Shown piece by piece: positions 51,332 through 52,897 of a stretch of DNA of 52,897 nucleotides; positions within the stretch are counted from its first letter, which is position 1; each line of letters starts with the position of its first letter. The DNA comes from Inquilinus limosus (GTDB lineage: Bacteria; Pseudomonadota; Alphaproteobacteria; DSM-16000; Inquilinaceae). The stretch is taken from the NCBI RefSeq assembly GCF_002195995.1, contig NZ_NHON01000024.1:1-52897 (forward strand). The letters are read 5' to 3'. Position numbers and translations under genes: made by a program. Below the pieces are notes generated by a model that was given only the letters and a program-made list of their open reading frames with translations, had not been told where the DNA came from and ran no database searches.

Positions 51332-51570
51332 AAGCCCGCATCCACGTCATGCTGAAGCCCGGTGTCCTCGACACCCAGGGCAAGGCGATCGGTCACTCCC
51401 TGCAGGGCCTCGGCTTCGACGAGGTCGGCGAGGTGCGTCAGGGCAAGGTGATCGAGGTCGAGATCGCCGCCGCCGACGCCGCCCAGGCCAAGGCGCGCCT
51501 GGACGAGATGTGCCGCAAGCTGCTGGCCAACCCGGTCACCGAGAGCTACACGATCGACGTCGTCGCCTGA
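51328..51570 (+). CDS. purS: FGAM synthase, PurS subunit
   Basis: An 80-residue PurS, the small dimeric subunit of the three-part FGAM synthase (PurS-PurQ-PurL). The start overlaps purC (ATGA). In most relatives purQ and purL follow; here a palindromic repeat and an oppositely oriented gene come next. Confidence 0.96.
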   Translation: MKARIHVMLKPGVLDTQGKAIGHSLQGLGFDEVGEVRQGKVIEVEIAAADAAQAKARLDEMCRKLLANPVTESYTIDVVA

Positions 51571-51587
51571 GACGGCCCCTCCCCTTT

Positions 51588-51677
51588 TGTCATTGCCGGG
51601 CTTGACCCGGCAATCCAGGGGCCACCGAGAACCGCCCTGGCCGCCCCTGGATCCTCGGGTCAAGCCCGAGGATGACA
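51588..51677. repeat. Palindromic repeat after purS
   Basis: Ends TGTCATTGCCGGGCTTGACC and GGTCAAGCCCGAGGATGACA (imperfect inverted), inner CCAGGGGC/GCCCCTGG. Shares the outer TCATTG and the inner CAATCCAGG core with the elements at 10143 and 30171, but is a different subtype. Could terminate purCS and the opposite DUF533 gene. Confidence 0.85.
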
Positions 51678-51687
51678 GCGAGGGCTG

Positions 51688-52380
51688 TCACACCACCGCG
51701 GCGGCCTGCGCCTCGAGATGGGCCGCCAGCCCCTCGGGCAGCTTCAGCCGCGCCGCCAGGTCGTCGAGATAGGCCTTCTCGCGCGGATCGTCCGCGTCGA
51801 TCGCCAGCCGCGAGGCCAGCCAGATCTCCGCCGCCTGCTCCGGCGTCGCCGCCAGGGCCGCGATCGCGGCGATGTCGAGCGGCTTCGCCAGCTCGTCCAT
51901 GACGAAGGCCTTCTCCTCGGTGCCGAGGCCGAGCTGGCCGATGCGGTCGAACAGCGCCTTCTGCTCGGTCGCGTCGATATGGCCGTCGGCCTTGGCCGCG
52001 GCAATCATCGCCCGAACCACCGCGATGCGCGCATCCCCGCCGCCGGCGGCGCTCTGCGTCTCCAGGTCGAACGGGCTGCGCGGCGGCGGCAGCGGGATCG
52101 GCTGCTGCGCCGGCGGCTGGGCCGGGGCCGGCGCCCGGTTGGCCGACCAGTCCTGCCAGGCCTTGTAGGCCAGGCCGCCGAGCACCGCGGCGCCGCCATA
52201 GCCGAGCATCGAACCGCCGAACTTGCGGACCTTCTTCGAGCCGAGGAGAAGGCCGATCAGCCCGCCGCCGACGGCGCCGGTGGCCAGCGTGCCGAGATTG
52301 CCGGACAAGCCGGAGGTCTTGCCGCCGGGCTGCTTGGCGCCGCCCAGGAAATCCTCGAACAGCTTCTTCGGGTCGATCAC
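51688..52380 (-). CDS. DUF533/TerB-like membrane-associated protein (YebE-like)
   Basis: A 230-residue protein: a Gly-rich hydrophobic stretch (LATGAVGGGLIGLLLGS, about 30-50), a Pro/Ala linker, then a helical TerB-like domain (MIAAAKADGHIDATEQKALF, with acidic metal-binding residues). Most DUF533 proteins have this layout; function is unknown. GTG at 52380 follows GGAGGACA. It lies between purCS and the partial LysR gene. Confidence 0.85.
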   Translation of the reverse strand: MIDPKKLFEDFLGGAKQPGGKTSGLSGNLGTLATGAVGGGLIGLLLGSKKVRKFGGSMLGYGGAAVLGGLAYKAWQDWSANRAPAPAQPPAQQPIPLPPPRSPFDLETQSAAGGGDARIAVVRAMIAAAKADGHIDATEQKALFDRIGQLGLGTEEKAFVMDELAKPLDIAAIAALAATPEQAAEIWLASRLAIDADDPREKAYLDDLAARLKLPEGLAAHLEAQAAAVV

Positions 52381-52453
52381 GCGCCTGTCCTCCAGTCGTT
52401 GCCACGGAGGGCAGATGGCCCGGCCGGCGAGGCCCGGCAAGGCCGGGCTGCGC

Positions 52454-52897
52454 CTAATCCGCCGGGCGCGACGACATGTCCGGTTCCCGCGGCACCCGGA
52501 TGGTGCCGGCCGCAGCGGCGACGATCCAGTCGCGGAACGCCCGCACCATCGGCCGGCGCAGCGATCGCGCCGTGGCGACGAAGTGGTAGCTGGCGGCGCT
52601 CGGCACCGACAGGTCGAGCGGCCGCACCAGCCGGCCTGCCGCCAGGTCGTCGGCCACCAGGGAGAACACGGCCAGCGCCACCCCCTGCCCCTCCACCGCC
52701 GCCTGGATGGCCATCGAGGAGTCGCTGACCCGCGGTCCGCGCACCCAGTCGACATCCGCCATCCCGACGGCCCGCAGCCAGTCGCGCCAGGGCGCCAGGG
52801 ACTGGTCGTGCAGCAGCGTCTGGCGGTGCAGGTCGTCGAGGGTGCGCAGCCCCGGCGTGCCGTCGCGCAGCGCCGGGCTGCACACCGGGAAGGTGTC
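52454..52897 (-). CDS. LysR family regulator (GcvA-like), partial
   Basis: Only the C-terminal 147 residues of the effector domain are present; the gene continues past the right edge. FPVCSPALRDG, QGVALAVFSLVADDLAAGRL and a C-terminal AFRDWIVAAA are typical of GcvA/AmpR-type LysR proteins. No DNA-binding domain is visible in the window. Confidence 0.85.
   Translation of the reverse strand, partial: DTFPVCSPALRDGTPGLRTLDDLHRQTLLHDQSLAPWRDWLRAVGMADVDWVRGPRVSDSSMAIQAAVEGQGVALAVFSLVADDLAAGRLVRPLDLSVPSAASYHFVATARSLRRPMVRAFRDWIVAAAAGTIRVPREPDMSSRPAD

Overview
The window reads as chromosomal DNA of a very GC-rich alphaproteobacterium. Supporting signs are a DUF1476 protein (the alphaproteobacterial F1-ATPase zeta inhibitor family), a GGAAC-N16-CGTT promoter of the EcfG general-stress type, stand-alone purS, and dense ATGA/GTGA gene overlaps. 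A Rhodospirillales relative (Inquilinus- or Azospirillum-like) is my guess; the sequence alone does not prove it. I see no rRNA, tRNA, CRISPR array, intact insertion sequence or prophage.

Layout. 1-5.5 kb: the end of a CHAP-domain protein, then a three-gene envelope operon (ArnT-like GT39, GT2 and a ChbG/HpnK/NaxD-type deacetylase), yajQ and a YbaY-like lipoprotein. 5.6-7.7 kb: a P-loop kinase, a DMSP-lyase-like cupin and a deaminase in one overlapping operon, divergent from a Nudix hydrolase. 7.8-11 kb: a patchwork with an AT-richer small membrane protein, an internally duplicated unknown protein with a predicted leaderless start, a lipoprotein, and a Crp/Fnr gene that has lost its DNA-binding end. 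11-20.5 kb: HxlR, KGG stress protein, a zinc-ribbon/CDF pair behind a MerR-type operator, PhoH, LysR-MFS, TetR, a YecD-like hydrolase, an AbrB-type membrane protein, an HD hydrolase and a small HTH protein. 20.5-22.3 kb: two predicted RNA-modification enzymes.

22.5-30.2 kb: an IclR regulator divergent from a seven-gene cassette. It combines a PotABCD-type ABC transporter with a three-subunit flavin/[2Fe-2S] dehydrogenase of the HcnABC/opine-oxidase/D-hydroxyproline-dehydrogenase type, so it looks like uptake plus oxidation of one amino-acid-like or opine-like substrate. 30.3-40.3 kb: a TetR gene, then a divergent island that fits D-apiose/D-apionate catabolism: a RuBisCO-like protein (OiaX type) and DUF1537 kinase (OiaK type) on one strand; a D-apionate oxidoisomerase (ApnO type), a CUT2 sugar ABC transporter with a DUF2291 lipoprotein, and a Gfo/Idh dehydrogenase on the other. 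A FadR/NanR-type GntR gene at 43.6-44.3 kb shares an operator-like word with the island's divergent promoter.

40.4-43.6 kb: an ECF sigma factor facing a DUF4142-cupredoxin operon. Both have almost the same promoter (GGGAACC-N15-CRTCCAAT), which directly suggests an autoregulated regulon. A class III adenylate/guanylate cyclase follows. 44.8-49.1 kb: a GntR(gluconate)-subfamily LacI regulator with its own TGTTACCGGT-type operator and a CUT1 sugar transporter that has no ATPase gene. 49.1-52.9 kb: an exported beta-carbonic anhydrase, the zeta inhibitor, purC-purS (not followed by purQ), a DUF533/TerB-like protein and a LysR gene cut by the window edge. Palindromic intergenic repeats occur throughout; one of them forms the only possible start region of the DUF2291 gene.
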